Assembly: GCA_963762395.1 (NCBI GenBank)
Contig: CAVXKL010000001.1
Coordinates: forward strand, 248,001 to 312,000
Direction of reading: 5' to 3'
Source: JAJZKE01 sp963762395
Lineage (GTDB): Bacteria; Patescibacteriota; Saccharimonadia; Saccharimonadales; UBA4665
DNA: 64,000 bases
In this document: positions 8,801-18,551 of the stretch, in pieces
Layout: the number at the start of each line of letters is the position of its first letter
How positions within the stretch are numbered: position 1 is the first letter of the stretch
Notes under the pieces: model-generated
What the model was told of the DNA's origin: nothing
Databases searched by the model: none
Seen by the model: only the letters and a program-made list of their open reading frames with translations
Position numbers and translations under genes: made by a program

Positions 8801-9460
8801 ATGCCAGGGACAATCGAAGCAGGGTCAAGCCTAGATGAGGACGTAATAAGGTTGGCTGAGGCTATAGTAAACGTTCAGCCAGAAAATAATGTCGTTGCCC
8901 TATGGAAAAGTGACAGTGATTTTCCTGGCAATATGCTGTGGCACCGAATAAAAAAATCTGAACAAGTTACGAAAGATGGCATAGAACACAGCAGAGAGTT
9001 AGCGAAACTTGCAGGCCAATTAGACAAACTTAAAGAAAAAGCCATGGCTGCTTTTGGAGATCGTGCCCAAGCAATCCAGGTTGAGATAGCCGAAATAGAG
9101 CAAAAACGCGATGAAGTATGGACGCAAGTAAAGCTCAGTAAAGAAGATGACAGCCCTGAACGTTTACTAGCTGAATTAATGGGACGACGGGGTGTAATTA
9201 GTCATGAAGAAGAAGTAGGTACTATAGCAACTTTGGCCGTAGTTCGGCGTGAATTTGATGCTTTAAATCCCGAAACTCGCTCAGATTACACCCATTTCCT
9301 GGGTGGTCTAGTACTAACGGAGGTTAAAAATATGGAAGGTGAAGCTGATGACTTTTATCAGCCTGACCTTTTTGAAACAAGCTTTGCAAGGCTAAGACAA
9401 TTTACGGGCTATGTACTAACTGAAGCTGGTATTGATGCTACAAGCTTGCAAGCAGCCTAA
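8801..9460 (+). CDS. hypothetical protein with central coiled coil
   Basis: I do not recognise this protein. It is about 219 residues, acidic, and has a predicted helical/coiled-coil stretch (roughly residues 65-115, rich in Glu, Lys and Gln). There is no signal peptide or membrane segment. I chose the ATG at 8801 because GAAGGGAAAG lies directly upstream; an in-frame TTG at 8780 is the longer alternative. The gene for the CobO-type protein starts 21 nt downstream, so the two may be cotranscribed. Confidence 0.7.
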   Translation: MPGTIEAGSSLDEDVIRLAEAIVNVQPENNVVALWKSDSDFPGNMLWHRIKKSEQVTKDGIEHSRELAKLAGQLDKLKEKAMAAFGDRAQAIQVEIAEIEQKRDEVWTQVKLSKEDDSPERLLAELMGRRGVISHEEEVGTIATLAVVRREFDALNPETRSDYTHFLGGLVLTEVKNMEGEADDFYQPDLFETSFARLRQFTGYVLTEAGIDATSLQAA

Positions 9461-9481
9461 TAATACGACAGACTAAGATTA

Positions 9482-10051
9482 ATGGCATTTGAGGATTTTA
9501 AGACAAAAGAATCTGTTATTATCGTCTACACCGGTGAAGGTAAGGGTAAAACCAGCGCTTCACTGGGGCTTATGGTCCGTGCTCTAGGCAACCGTCAAAA
9601 AGTCGCTTTCATCCAGTTTATTAAGCACTGGAGCGTTAGCGAGCATGTCTTCATTAAGGATGTCCAAGGATTATATAAAGATCGGCTGTACTTTTATAAA
9701 GGTGGTAAAGGCTTTTATAAAGCAGGTGATCTAAGCTCTAAAGACGTAACAATTGCACAGCATAAAAAAGCCGCTCAAGAAACATTAGACCAAGCCCTAA
9801 AAGCCAGCCAAAGTGGCAACTATGATCTAGTTATCTGCGATGAAATAAACAACGCCGTTCATGACGGGCTAATAACGGTAAAAGATCTAAAGAAATTAAT
9901 AACCTTTAAAAACCCGAAGACCAGTCTTTGCTTAACAGGCCGTAGCTTCCCATCTAAACTTAATGATTTAGCCGACATAATCACCTCTATGGATAAAATA
10001 AAGCATCATTTTGATAATAAATTTCTAGCCAACAAAGGTATTGATTATTAG
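9482..10051 (+). CDS. CobO/BtuR-type cob(I)alamin adenosyltransferase
   Basis: This enzyme attaches the 5'-deoxyadenosyl group of ATP to cob(I)alamin to make coenzyme B12. The P-loop GEGKGKTS is at residues 18-25, near the N-terminus as in CobA/CobO. VICDEINNA is the Walker B-like segment, and LTGRSFP and the terminal KGIDY are family hallmarks. The length of 189 residues is normal. No other cobalamin gene is in the window, so it probably acts on salvaged corrinoid. A plausible client is a class II ribonucleotide reductase, which is not in this window. Confidence 0.88.
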   Translation: MAFEDFKTKESVIIVYTGEGKGKTSASLGLMVRALGNRQKVAFIQFIKHWSVSEHVFIKDVQGLYKDRLYFYKGGKGFYKAGDLSSKDVTIAQHKKAAQETLDQALKASQSGNYDLVICDEINNAVHDGLITVKDLKKLITFKNPKTSLCLTGRSFPSKLNDLADIITSMDKIKHHFDNKFLANKGIDY

Positions 10052-10089
10052 GCATAATTGTTTTACTATATAGTAAAAGGAAATGATTT

Positions 10090-11136
10090 ATGCCTTATCC
10101 CGAATCACCTGCTGATTACGCAGGAGGAACCGGCAACGTTGTCGCTTTCCTTAACGGATCGAGTTCTAATTATAATCAACAGCTTCGTTCAACGGCCTTA
10201 GAGCTTTTGTGTTACTTCGAAGATAAGTTCAAAGTGATTCGACCAGAGAATACTTATGAATTAACGAAAGAAAAAATAGCCAACACAATAAAGCTCGGTG
10301 ACATAATTGTCAGTGGAGGAGGTGATGGCACATATTCATTCTTAATTAACACCTTACTGACTTATGGAGGATTGAGTAAAGACGTTAGGCATACTCCGGT
10401 TATCTCGACTTATGGCGGTAATGCCAATATGATTGCTCATGAACTAACTCCGAGCGACTCAACTGAACGCCCTTCGTTAATAGACGTATTTAACCATGGT
10501 AGGGTAGTTGACATCTTCCCCTTAAAAACAACAATTACCGATGGGGATAAGATTGAAAAGGAAATATCGCGTTTTGCTATTGCTTTTTTCGGTCTTGGAA
10601 TGACAGGTCTTGGAGCCTTGGAATTAGAATATGTCAGAGGTGATCCAAGACGAGAAAGCCAAAATACAAGAAAATATATTGATTACCTGGCAGGTTTTAG
10701 GGGAGTTAAAGCCGGACGTAAAGTTCCATTTAGCCTGACATCTAAAATTATCGACGGCGGAAGTAATTCGGAACAAAGCACGAAGTACGACCAGGTATAT
10801 GAAGCTAGCGTTATTAATGGCAGCAGAATGGCTAGATTTGGCCGTTTCCCATCAAAATTAACCCAGAGGGAGTTCTTCGAGATGATTATTGATAACAAAG
10901 CATGGCTCAGTATTTTTATAAATGCTGCAAGGATGAGACTGGGAAGAATACCTGGGCTGATGTTTGCTGATGGCGACCCTACGCTAGTGCTAGACTATCA
11001 TGCATTAGACCAGAGTAGGCAATTAAGGGGTCAGATTGATGGTGAACCACTCATACTGCCAGTAAATGGCACAATTGAAGTACGAAGATACAGCAAGTAC
11101 TTTAGGGGTGTAGCATATAAAAACGAGAACGAGTGA
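10090..11136 (+). CDS. diacylglycerol/sphingosine kinase-like protein
   Basis: This protein belongs to the NAD kinase/diacylglycerol kinase fold superfamily. The nucleotide-binding motif SGGGDGT is at residues 75-81, followed by a STYGGNANMIAHEL segment equivalent to the family's GTxNDFAR loop. A C-terminal beta domain follows (about residues 140-345). It most likely phosphorylates a lipid or polyol at the membrane surface; the substrate is not readable from sequence. AAAGGAAA precedes the ATG. It converges on the GH1 gene with 7 nt between the stops. Confidence 0.75.
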   Translation: MPYPESPADYAGGTGNVVAFLNGSSSNYNQQLRSTALELLCYFEDKFKVIRPENTYELTKEKIANTIKLGDIIVSGGGDGTYSFLINTLLTYGGLSKDVRHTPVISTYGGNANMIAHELTPSDSTERPSLIDVFNHGRVVDIFPLKTTITDGDKIEKEISRFAIAFFGLGMTGLGALELEYVRGDPRRESQNTRKYIDYLAGFRGVKAGRKVPFSLTSKIIDGGSNSEQSTKYDQVYEASVINGSRMARFGRFPSKLTQREFFEMIIDNKAWLSIFINAARMRLGRIPGLMFADGDPTLVLDYHALDQSRQLRGQIDGEPLILPVNGTIEVRRYSKYFRGVAYKNENE

Positions 11137-11143
11137 TAGTTAA

Positions 11144-12451
11144 CTATCTAATGTCCTGACATTTCTTGATCAGCTGGCTATATCGCTTAGCGCTAGGGCG
11201 GATTGTTCTTTTTAATGTCTTTCGGTCAACGGCAATTAAACCAAACTTAGGCCAAAAGCCTTCGCTCCATTCGTAGTTGTCCAGTAGCGACCAGTAGAAA
11301 TATCCCCGTACATCAGCACCGTTAGCACGTGAGCGCATTAATGCCTTAAGGTGATCAGAGATATATTGGCTTCTTTGATCATCGTCAGCATCAGGAATAC
11401 CGTTTTCACAAATATAGATAGGAAGGTCATACTTCTTTACTTTTTGGGTAACGCTATATATTCCTTCAGGATAAATGCCCCAGCCCATATCATTCCTGGG
11501 ATCAATACCATTCCACTTGACGCCCCAATTAGCCGGATTACTAAAACCAGACTTTATGACCATCCGCATATAGTAAGTAACACCAATAAAGTCCATGTCC
11601 TTCTTAAGTCTGTTAATCAGATAACCGTCTGGAATATAGCCAACTATCTTTTTAGTAATAATGCTTATTGGATCATGTCTGCCTAGCTGATAGTCTATTA
11701 AAGCATGAGCCATGCCGACCTGAGCCTTGGGATTAGACTTTTTAATAACCCGTTGAACTTGTTTATGAATCTTAACTAAATTACGAAGGTAGGCAAAGCC
11801 CTTTGGCATATCCATCGAGATTATTGGCCATTCAGGCCAGGCACCGCCTCCTAAGTACCGCATTATAAGATAGCTTCCCGGCTCGTTAATGCTGATCCAA
11901 TATTTAACTTCTGGTCCTAATTTTTCAGCAACTACTCTAGCGTACTCAGTAAAACGCCCAACAACTTCTTTGCCGTGCCAGCCGCCATGGTCTTCCAGCC
12001 AGACAGGATCAGTAAAATGATGAAGGCTAACCATTGGCTCAATGCCTCGTCTCCTTAAAGCTTTGATCATTTGAGCATAGTGTTCAAGAGCAGCTTGATC
12101 ATATTTACCCGGCTGCGGTTCAATTCTCGACCACTCAATTGAAAACCTATACGAGTTAAGGCCTAAATCCTTAATAAGATCAAAGTCTTCCTCGTACCGG
12201 TTGTAGTGATTATCAGCAATGCCTGAGATGTAGTTTTTGGGATCAGTTGCCTCATCTTTAATGGCAGTCCAATCTGGCACCTCATTTTTTAGTCTTGCCT
12301 CAGCTTTTGAGGCTAAGTCTTGAGCAACACTAGCTTCCCAAACACTCCAGTTATTGTGCTGATTACCCTCGACCTGGTGAGCAGAAGTTGCTGCTCCCCA
12401 TAAAAAATCTTTAGGCAAGTGGCTGTCCGCGTCTGACTTTGGTTGTGGCAT
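11144..12451 (-). CDS. family 1 glycoside hydrolase (beta-glucosidase-like)
   Basis: This is a retaining beta-glycosidase of clan GH-A, family GH1, 435 residues long. The N-terminal signature FLWGAATSAHQVEG is at residues 17-30. The acid/base glutamate is E190 in SINEPG and the nucleophile is E349 in ICENG. There is no signal peptide, so it acts in the cytoplasm, probably on beta-glucosides or disaccharides. The start overlaps the end of the GT2 gene by 41 nt, so the two share an operon. The pairing of a glycan synthase with a glycosidase suggests one glycan made and trimmed, which is inference. Confidence 0.92.
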   Translation of the reverse strand: MPQPKSDADSHLPKDFLWGAATSAHQVEGNQHNNWSVWEASVAQDLASKAEARLKNEVPDWTAIKDEATDPKNYISGIADNHYNRYEEDFDLIKDLGLNSYRFSIEWSRIEPQPGKYDQAALEHYAQMIKALRRRGIEPMVSLHHFTDPVWLEDHGGWHGKEVVGRFTEYARVVAEKLGPEVKYWISINEPGSYLIMRYLGGGAWPEWPIISMDMPKGFAYLRNLVKIHKQVQRVIKKSNPKAQVGMAHALIDYQLGRHDPISIITKKIVGYIPDGYLINRLKKDMDFIGVTYYMRMVIKSGFSNPANWGVKWNGIDPRNDMGWGIYPEGIYSVTQKVKKYDLPIYICENGIPDADDDQRSQYISDHLKALMRSRANGADVRGYFYWSLLDNYEWSEGFWPKFGLIAVDRKTLKRTIRPSAKRYSQLIKKCQDIR

Positions 12452-14048
12452 GAAATGTCTCCAGTGGCTTATTAATAATTAGGCGAGCATGAGCGTTAAG
12501 TGATGCTAGTGAAATAAAAGCAATTAAGGCTATCGGCTCTAAAAACCATTGTAATATCATGAAAATATTCTTAAATCGGCTATAACGATCAGGCCTGGGC
12601 GGTAAATTAACTAAATTGGCAACTGCCGGGAAGATAAAACCAATTAAAGTTAGCAGTTGCAGACCGCTAATTATATAAGGCAGTCTATTAACAAGCAGCA
12701 AGTGGTGGGGGTTGGGTGAAAGAAGCAGTGGCAGCCAGCAGCCGATAGATAAAATAATGGGGGCAGTTGACCAGGCAATATAATCATCAAATTGACGAAC
12801 AATATGAATCAGCCTATTGCCAAGAGGAATACTTTTGTCCCGCCACGCCTGACGCAGCAGCCACGGCGTATCGGCGACACCCCAGGCCCATCGTCTTAAT
12901 TGTCTGAACTGATCCGACAACGTTTTAAGGTAACCATTACTTAAAACGGCATCTTGATAAATTGGCAGCCAGACCGGCAGGGCCATATGATTACCCTTAA
13001 AGTTAAAGTAACCGCGCCAGTACTGATGACCATCCTCGACAACCGTCTCAACGTTCCAATAATTTATATCCTCCAGCGTCTTAAGGCTTTGAGCATAAGC
13101 CGAAAATAGCCTTAACCGCTTTGGCGCCATTGACCAGATCATAAACCAAAAGCTGCTATCAGCGGCAATAACCCTGACAAGAGCCGGAACATCCCAGATA
13201 TTGTTAGTGAAAAACGGTATCGGCTGATAGGAGCGCATGGTTCTATCGGCCGCCATAGCATAAGTCCAAGACAATGCGGCTAAGTACTGAGGATGAGGCC
13301 AGGCATCAGCATCTAAGGTGGTTACCAGGATATTTTGGGGCTTTATCCTTTCCCGATGACAGTAAGCAGATATGTATTTAGCAGCATAGGTAATATTGCC
13401 GGCCTTCGCTTTAACTTCGCCGCTAATATTATCCGGATGTTTAACCCCTTTTATTAGTTTGACCCTCCCTTGGTATTTAGAGGCAAGCTTATCAATATAT
13501 CCCTCAACCTCAATCCCGCCGCGTTCTTCATAGGCTAGGATTAAGATAATTTTCTGGGCATCGTAATGACTAGCGATAATGCCTTTAATGGTTGATTCAA
13601 CAATTTCTTTTGATTCGTTATATACGGCTATAATAACTGCCTGATAAATATCCTCTGGATCAAGTCTATCTTCCTGCTTAACGCCGCTTAAAAGAAGCTT
13701 CTGATACCATTTTTCAGCCCTGATCCGCCAAAAGCTACTAGACTTAATCATCTTTAAGGGCTTTTTAATATCTTCCAGCTTAGATTGCCAATCTAACATC
13801 TTAGATAGGCGTAAATAGTAAAAACTTGCAGCCAACCTGTAGGTATAGGCAATCAATCTAACCAACCAGGCAACGGCATAGATAATTAAAATAATTGCTG
13901 CTACCTCAATGTCGTAACGGCTTAAAATTACTATTAAAGCCAAGAAAACAAAGGGCAGTAGGCCAACGCTAATTTCTAAAAGCCGCTGATAAATATCATG
14001 CGGCTGACGATTAGGCACATTTATAGACAAACTACTTTTATCATCCAT
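12411..14048 (-). CDS. membrane GT2 processive-type glycosyltransferase
   Basis: This 545-residue integral membrane protein has a cytoplasmic GT-A domain of family GT2. Two N-terminal helices lie at about 25-70, and four or so helices at about 405-530. The catalytic elements are DAD (residues 246-248), VEDG (337-340) and QLRRW (383-387), the last typical of cellulose/hyaluronan synthase-like enzymes. It probably builds or exports a beta-linked glycan from a nucleotide sugar. TATAAT ends 11 nt before the ATG, so the leader is very short. It is transcribed ahead of the GH1 gene. Confidence 0.87.
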   Translation of the reverse strand: MDDKSSLSINVPNRQPHDIYQRLLEISVGLLPFVFLALIVILSRYDIEVAAIILIIYAVAWLVRLIAYTYRLAASFYYLRLSKMLDWQSKLEDIKKPLKMIKSSSFWRIRAEKWYQKLLLSGVKQEDRLDPEDIYQAVIIAVYNESKEIVESTIKGIIASHYDAQKIILILAYEERGGIEVEGYIDKLASKYQGRVKLIKGVKHPDNISGEVKAKAGNITYAAKYISAYCHRERIKPQNILVTTLDADAWPHPQYLAALSWTYAMAADRTMRSYQPIPFFTNNIWDVPALVRVIAADSSFWFMIWSMAPKRLRLFSAYAQSLKTLEDINYWNVETVVEDGHQYWRGYFNFKGNHMALPVWLPIYQDAVLSNGYLKTLSDQFRQLRRWAWGVADTPWLLRQAWRDKSIPLGNRLIHIVRQFDDYIAWSTAPIILSIGCWLPLLLSPNPHHLLLVNRLPYIISGLQLLTLIGFIFPAVANLVNLPPRPDRYSRFKNIFMILQWFLEPIALIAFISLASLNAHARLIINKPLETFHATTKVRRGQPLA

Positions 14049-14109
14049 AATTACTCAACATTATACTTTAGAGTCAGCTAACTCTCTGATATAACTATAG
14101 TTAACTCCA

Positions 14110-15222
14110 ATGAAAACATTTTCCCTAAAAAAACTAAAGATATGCTTATTAAAACTACTTAAGTACCTGATCCATTTCCCCGGTAACTACTGGCGTAAAG
14201 GCCCCTGGCATAAGGTTAAGATGATATTTGTTATCTTAATTCTTCTAACTCTAGGCACAATGTACGGTATTGCTAGGTGGTATATCTATAGCCAATCAAG
14301 CACACCGCTTCAGATGGGCGTCAGCTTCAGCCCATATTATGCCCAGAGTCTAGATCTTAACCCTGAACAAACCATGCAGGCTCTTATAGACATCGGCGTT
14401 AAACAATTCAGACTAGACAGCTATTGGAGCTACATGGAGCCGACTGACGGCCACTATAATTTTAGTACCTTAGATTGGCAGTTTAAGATGGCCGAGAAGG
14501 CTCACGTAAAAGTAATATTAGTAGTTGGTTTAAGACAGCCCCGCTGGCCGGAGTGCTACATGCCTAGCTGGGCAGCAAACGAACCAGAAGGTGTCTGGCA
14601 GTCTCAGTTAGAAAACTTCATGACCGCTGTAGTTAATAGGTACAAGAACTCCTCAAGCCTGGAAAGCTACCAGCTGGAAAATGAATACTTCCTAAAAGGT
14701 TTTGGCGATTGCACCAATTTCAGCCGAAGCCGTTTAATTAGCGAATATAATCTGGTTAAGAAACTAGACCCAAGTCACCAGATAATTTTAGGCAGGAGCA
14801 ATAATGCGATCGGCTTCCCGACTGGCCAGCCGACACCAGATGAATTTAGTATCTCGGTATATAAAAGGGTATGGGACGGCAGCGTAACCCATAGATACAT
14901 CGAGTATCCATATCCAGCTTGGTACTACGCCTTCATTGCCGGCGTCCAAGAGATATTCTTCCACCGCAATATGGTCATTGGCGAGCTGCAAGCTGAAGCT
15001 TGGCCACCTAATGGTCAGGCTATAACCAAGACGTCTTTAGCCGAACAAAATAGGTCAATCGATGCCACCCGCCTTATTGACCGCTTTAAATACGGCAAAG
15101 CAACAGGTATGAGAGATACACTTCTCTGGGGAGCAGAATACTGGTATTACCGCAGTGAAGTACTCCACGATCCATCACTTTGGAATGTCGCTAAACAGGA
15201 GTTTAAGGGATCATTAGGTTAA
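14110..15222 (+). CDS. membrane-anchored clan-A glycoside hydrolase-like protein
   Basis: This 370-residue protein has a positively charged N-terminus and a single membrane helix at about 38-57 (N-in), placing a (beta/alpha)8-type catalytic domain outside the cell. The domain matches clan GH-A logic: the QLENEYF segment gives the likely acid/base E192, and IGELQAEAW gives the likely nucleophile (E292 or E296). WSYMEPTDGHYNFS is a typical early strand in such glycosidases. The exact family (GH5-, GH39- or GH42-like) is not clear. It is divergent from the GT2 gene, so it may process the exported glycan. TATAGT ends 8 nt before the ATG. Confidence 0.75.
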   Translation: MKTFSLKKLKICLLKLLKYLIHFPGNYWRKGPWHKVKMIFVILILLTLGTMYGIARWYIYSQSSTPLQMGVSFSPYYAQSLDLNPEQTMQALIDIGVKQFRLDSYWSYMEPTDGHYNFSTLDWQFKMAEKAHVKVILVVGLRQPRWPECYMPSWAANEPEGVWQSQLENFMTAVVNRYKNSSSLESYQLENEYFLKGFGDCTNFSRSRLISEYNLVKKLDPSHQIILGRSNNAIGFPTGQPTPDEFSISVYKRVWDGSVTHRYIEYPYPAWYYAFIAGVQEIFFHRNMVIGELQAEAWPPNGQAITKTSLAEQNRSIDATRLIDRFKYGKATGMRDTLLWGAEYWYYRSEVLHDPSLWNVAKQEFKGSLG

Positions 15223-15231
15223 AATAACTGT

Positions 15232-15702
15232 ATGGCTAAAAAAGCTAAAGTCCAAACCAAGCGGATATCCAACCGTCGTGCCAGATTCGACTACGAACTA
15301 GGCGATAGTTTAGTTGTAGGCCTGGAACTATCTGGAGCTGAAGTAAAAAACCTTAGAATGGGCCATGGCCAACTAAGAGGAGCCTACGTAACAGTTAAAG
15401 ATAACCAGCTGTTTTTAATTAACGCCACAGTTGCTGGAAACAGTGGCATACCGATAGATGAATCAGATCAAACAAGACCCCGCAAGCTGTTAGCTAAAAG
15501 AAGGGAAATAAATGCTCTGATTGAAGCCAAAACCCAAGGAAGAACAATAGTACCGCTAGAAATACTAACCGGTTCGCGGTTCATTAAGCTCAAAATTGCT
15601 GTCGGTAAAGGGAAAAAACGTTACGATAAACGTCAAATTATCAAACAACGTGAATCACAGCGTCTTGCAAACTCCTTCATAAAGTATCGCCACCAGCATT
15701 AA
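15232..15702 (+). CDS. smpB: SsrA-binding protein SmpB
   Basis: SmpB is the tmRNA partner that delivers tmRNA to stalled ribosomes for trans-translation. The OB-fold core carries RARFDYELGDSLVVGLELSG and AEVKNLRMGHGQLRGAY-type signatures, and the basic C-terminal tail is present (KGKKRYDKRQ). The 156-residue length is normal. The -10-like TAAAAT ends 6 nt before the ATG and overlaps the end of the upstream gene, suggesting its own leaderless transcript. tmRNA itself is not in this window. Confidence 0.96.
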   Translation: MAKKAKVQTKRISNRRARFDYELGDSLVVGLELSGAEVKNLRMGHGQLRGAYVTVKDNQLFLINATVAGNSGIPIDESDQTRPRKLLAKRREINALIEAKTQGRTIVPLEILTGSRFIKLKIAVGKGKKRYDKRQIIKQRESQRLANSFIKYRHQH

Positions 15703-15779
15703 CCTCAGGTGATCCTGGTGATTCTCTTATGGTATACTAACAACGGTCAATGAGACATATCTCAGGAGTTTAGTAATTT

Positions 15780-16949
15780 ATGCGCGTGGCAATGATAGCA
15801 CCGCCTTGGTTAGCTGTTCCACCGACAGGCTATGGTGGAATTGAGAATGTTATAGCCGCATTAGTACCGGAACTACTGAAACTGGGTGTCAACGTTGAAC
15901 TCTTCACGACTGGTGATGCAAGAGTTAAGGCCACTAAAAAACACTGGCTGTATCCTAACGGCCAGTATGATCAAATCCACAAGCCGCAGTATGATTCAAT
16001 GCCTATTAGTTTGGCCCACCTAATGTTTGCCCTTAATACAATTGAGGATGACGGCTCTTTTGACATTATTCACGACCATAACGGCTTCTTAGGGCCAGCT
16101 GTTTTAAATTATGCCTGCAGCAAGCTGCCGCCGGCTATTCACACACTACACGGTCCACCGTTTACAACGCCTGATAGGCTTGAGTTGGGCCTACCAGATA
16201 ATTTGCCGATGTGGCGACAGTTTAGGGAATCTGGCAGATTTTTCTTCGTCGGTATATCCAAGGCTTTAAGCAAGTCTGTGCCGACAAACTTAAAGAAATT
16301 AATGCTCCCCGCAGTTTATAACGCAGTTGACGTCAAACAATTCCCGTTCGTCGATAAAAAAGACGACTACTTCATTACTTTAGCTAGATTTCACCCCGAT
16401 AAAGGTCAAGACATAGCGGTACGAGCCTGCCGTGAGCTTGGCTATCAACTTAAAATGGCTGGTGGCGTTGGCAGCATCACGAAACATGCAGATTTAATGC
16501 TGGAAATTGGTAATCCTCTAAGCAATTATCGAAGCCTGCTTGATTTTCGTTACTTCAGTGATCAAATTTTTCCCTACTTGCTCGATGATAAGATCGAATA
16601 TGTCGGAGAAGTAAGCGGTAAATACAAGCTCGAGTTCATAAGTCATGCCAAAGCACTGTTGTTTCCTATTCAATGGAACGAACCATTTGGCATGGCGCCA
16701 ATCGAAGCATTAGCTTGCGGCACTCCAGTAGTAGCTATGTCACGGGGTGCTTTACCAGAAATCATCGAACATGGAGTTAATGGATTTTTAGCTAGTAACG
16801 AGAAGGAATTCAAGCATTATATGACCCTTGTTGATGAAATTGACCCAGCAAAATGCCGTGAATCGGTTAAACGAAACTTCTCAGCGTCAATAATGGCCAA
16901 AAATTATCTTGAACGCTACCAAACCGTCTTACGAAAAAAATCTCCATAA
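15780..16949 (+). CDS. GT4-family glycosyltransferase
   Basis: This is a 389-residue GT-B retaining glycosyltransferase. The N-terminal Rossmann domain has the glycine-rich acceptor loop TGYGGIENV, and the C-terminal domain has the donor-binding E-x7-E motif in EPFGMAPIEALACG. It transfers a sugar from a nucleotide donor; acceptor and linkage are unknown. Its neighbours (a debranching-type glucosidase and otsAB) suggest alpha-glucan or glucoside metabolism. It has a conventional promoter (TATACT near 15733) with a leader of about 40 nt and a CAGGAG Shine-Dalgarno. Confidence 0.88.
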   Translation: MRVAMIAPPWLAVPPTGYGGIENVIAALVPELLKLGVNVELFTTGDARVKATKKHWLYPNGQYDQIHKPQYDSMPISLAHLMFALNTIEDDGSFDIIHDHNGFLGPAVLNYACSKLPPAIHTLHGPPFTTPDRLELGLPDNLPMWRQFRESGRFFFVGISKALSKSVPTNLKKLMLPAVYNAVDVKQFPFVDKKDDYFITLARFHPDKGQDIAVRACRELGYQLKMAGGVGSITKHADLMLEIGNPLSNYRSLLDFRYFSDQIFPYLLDDKIEYVGEVSGKYKLEFISHAKALLFPIQWNEPFGMAPIEALACGTPVVAMSRGALPEIIEHGVNGFLASNEKEFKHYMTLVDEIDPAKCRESVKRNFSASIMAKNYLERYQTVLRKKSP

Positions 16950-16957
16950 CTAGCTTA

Positions 16958-18487
16958 TTACGCCGCGTTTGATAGAATTTCGTCTTCAAAGTTTTGGCTG
17001 CTATCTGTTTGAACATCAGGCTGAGCACTGCTTGAGCGCTTGCCATTCTGAAGTTTAATGCTTAGGATTGCCGCAACGCTCCAGGCTTGAATGTCTTGCG
17101 GTGGCTGTTCGACAACGTTTAACCTTTTATAACGACGATCATAAACTACCACCCTGGTTGTATTTAGGCGATGCTCAAGATCATTATCTCCCCTTAGGTA
17201 TTCCGGGAAACGTCTGGTAATTTGGGCGTCATCGAGTAGTTTTGTGGCAACATAATCCGCTAAACGATCGTAACCATGGGAAACTAAACCCTGGGCTATT
17301 AGATAGTTGTTCCAGATCCAGACACTGCCATTGTGATAGGCGCCTGGGCGATATCTAACCTCGTCGCTTGCCAGTGAACGAATGCCGTTAAGCCCCATCA
17401 TTTCAGGAGAGAATAGTTGACGGACAGTAGCTTCGCGACGGCGAGATATTTCCTGATCATCGCCCTCTAATAAGCGTGAATGAAGCAAATGCCCCATGTC
17501 TGAAGTACGTATCTTCAACTGGCGTAAATTACCACTTTGATCCCTATCCGTACCAAGGACAAAATAGCCACCTTTTTCATCCGACCAGAAAATGTCCATA
17601 ATCTGCCGTCTAAGCCTCTCGGCTCTAGCACGTAGATCTTCAACTCGACCAGGATCATGAAGATAAGATTCATAAATATCGGCGGCGTCGAGCAAAGCGT
17701 CATAGGCTACTCTTTGAACATCCACAGAAGCAACACCCTGACTATGGTCAGCTATTTCGCCGTCAGTGTGAAAGTAGCTGTCCCAGGAATCCCGCCAGAC
17801 TTGATTTTCGATTCCCATCGGGTTAACATGCTTGAACTCAATTAGCCCCTCTTTGTTGGCATCGAGTCTCATAAACATCCAATTTATTGCCGCATCAAAA
17901 GCATCCCGCATACTGTGCGTTTGATTGTCACGCCCAAGATACGACATATTTTGCAAAAATTCTTGACCATCAGCAGTCTTGCGGCAATATTGGCTAAGCG
18001 TTCGCACAAATTCGGGTGTTGTATCGACGGCACCATAGTACGGCCAGCCCCAGCCCAGCTCATTAGTAAGTTGTCGGGCTCTTGAGTCGACTACAGGATC
18101 ACGAACTTCATGCGGGATTCGTCCCGGTTCTTCTTCGCGCTCCGTGTTGTATTCAACGCCTTGTTTTTCAGCTAAGGCTACTAATGTACTGCGAGCTAGC
18201 TCAGGATAACGATCAATTAAATCAGAAACAACGCGCAGTGAATCCCGCCCAAATACCGCTTCATAGACATGGAAGTTAGGGTCGTCCTCGTGGCTGCTTA
18301 ACGGCAGGGCGGCCAGGACTGGCCTTTTACCGATATCTCTTTCACTACTGGCTTGATCAAGCCGCTCAAGTTCAAGAATGCCAGAAGGCAATCGATCAGG
18401 CAAAACATCAACAACGACAGTACTAGATACTAGATCTTCATCTGCAAGTAAATTGCTATAAGCAGCAGTTTGTTCTGGATTATCCAT
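16958..18487 (-). CDS. amylo-alpha-1,6-glucosidase / debranching-type alpha-glucosidase
   Basis: This is a 509-residue (alpha/alpha)6-barrel protein resembling the C-terminal glucosidase domain of glycogen debranching enzymes. Recognisable segments are FGRDSLRV near the N-terminus, GWPYYGAVDTTPEFV, the WRDSWDSYFHTDG region with an acidic candidate residue, and AYHNGSVWIWNNYL near the C-terminus. It probably removes alpha-linked glucosyl stubs or trims a short glucan. There is no signal peptide. TATTAT ends 7 nt before the ATG. It is convergent with the GT4 gene (8 nt apart) and upstream of nothing on its own strand. Confidence 0.8.
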   Translation of the reverse strand: MDNPEQTAAYSNLLADEDLVSSTVVVDVLPDRLPSGILELERLDQASSERDIGKRPVLAALPLSSHEDDPNFHVYEAVFGRDSLRVVSDLIDRYPELARSTLVALAEKQGVEYNTEREEEPGRIPHEVRDPVVDSRARQLTNELGWGWPYYGAVDTTPEFVRTLSQYCRKTADGQEFLQNMSYLGRDNQTHSMRDAFDAAINWMFMRLDANKEGLIEFKHVNPMGIENQVWRDSWDSYFHTDGEIADHSQGVASVDVQRVAYDALLDAADIYESYLHDPGRVEDLRARAERLRRQIMDIFWSDEKGGYFVLGTDRDQSGNLRQLKIRTSDMGHLLHSRLLEGDDQEISRRREATVRQLFSPEMMGLNGIRSLASDEVRYRPGAYHNGSVWIWNNYLIAQGLVSHGYDRLADYVATKLLDDAQITRRFPEYLRGDNDLEHRLNTTRVVVYDRRYKRLNVVEQPPQDIQAWSVAAILSIKLQNGKRSSSAQPDVQTDSSQNFEDEILSNAA

Positions 18488-18551
18488 TCACCTTATAATA
18501 GCTCGCCAATAAGTAATAAAAAAGCTTACGCCTTTTTAGGTTAGCGGTTAA

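Noticed and set aside
9420..9500. Cobalamin riboswitch before the CobO-type gene
   Set aside because: The 21-nt gap is too short and there is no B12-box-like sequence upstream.
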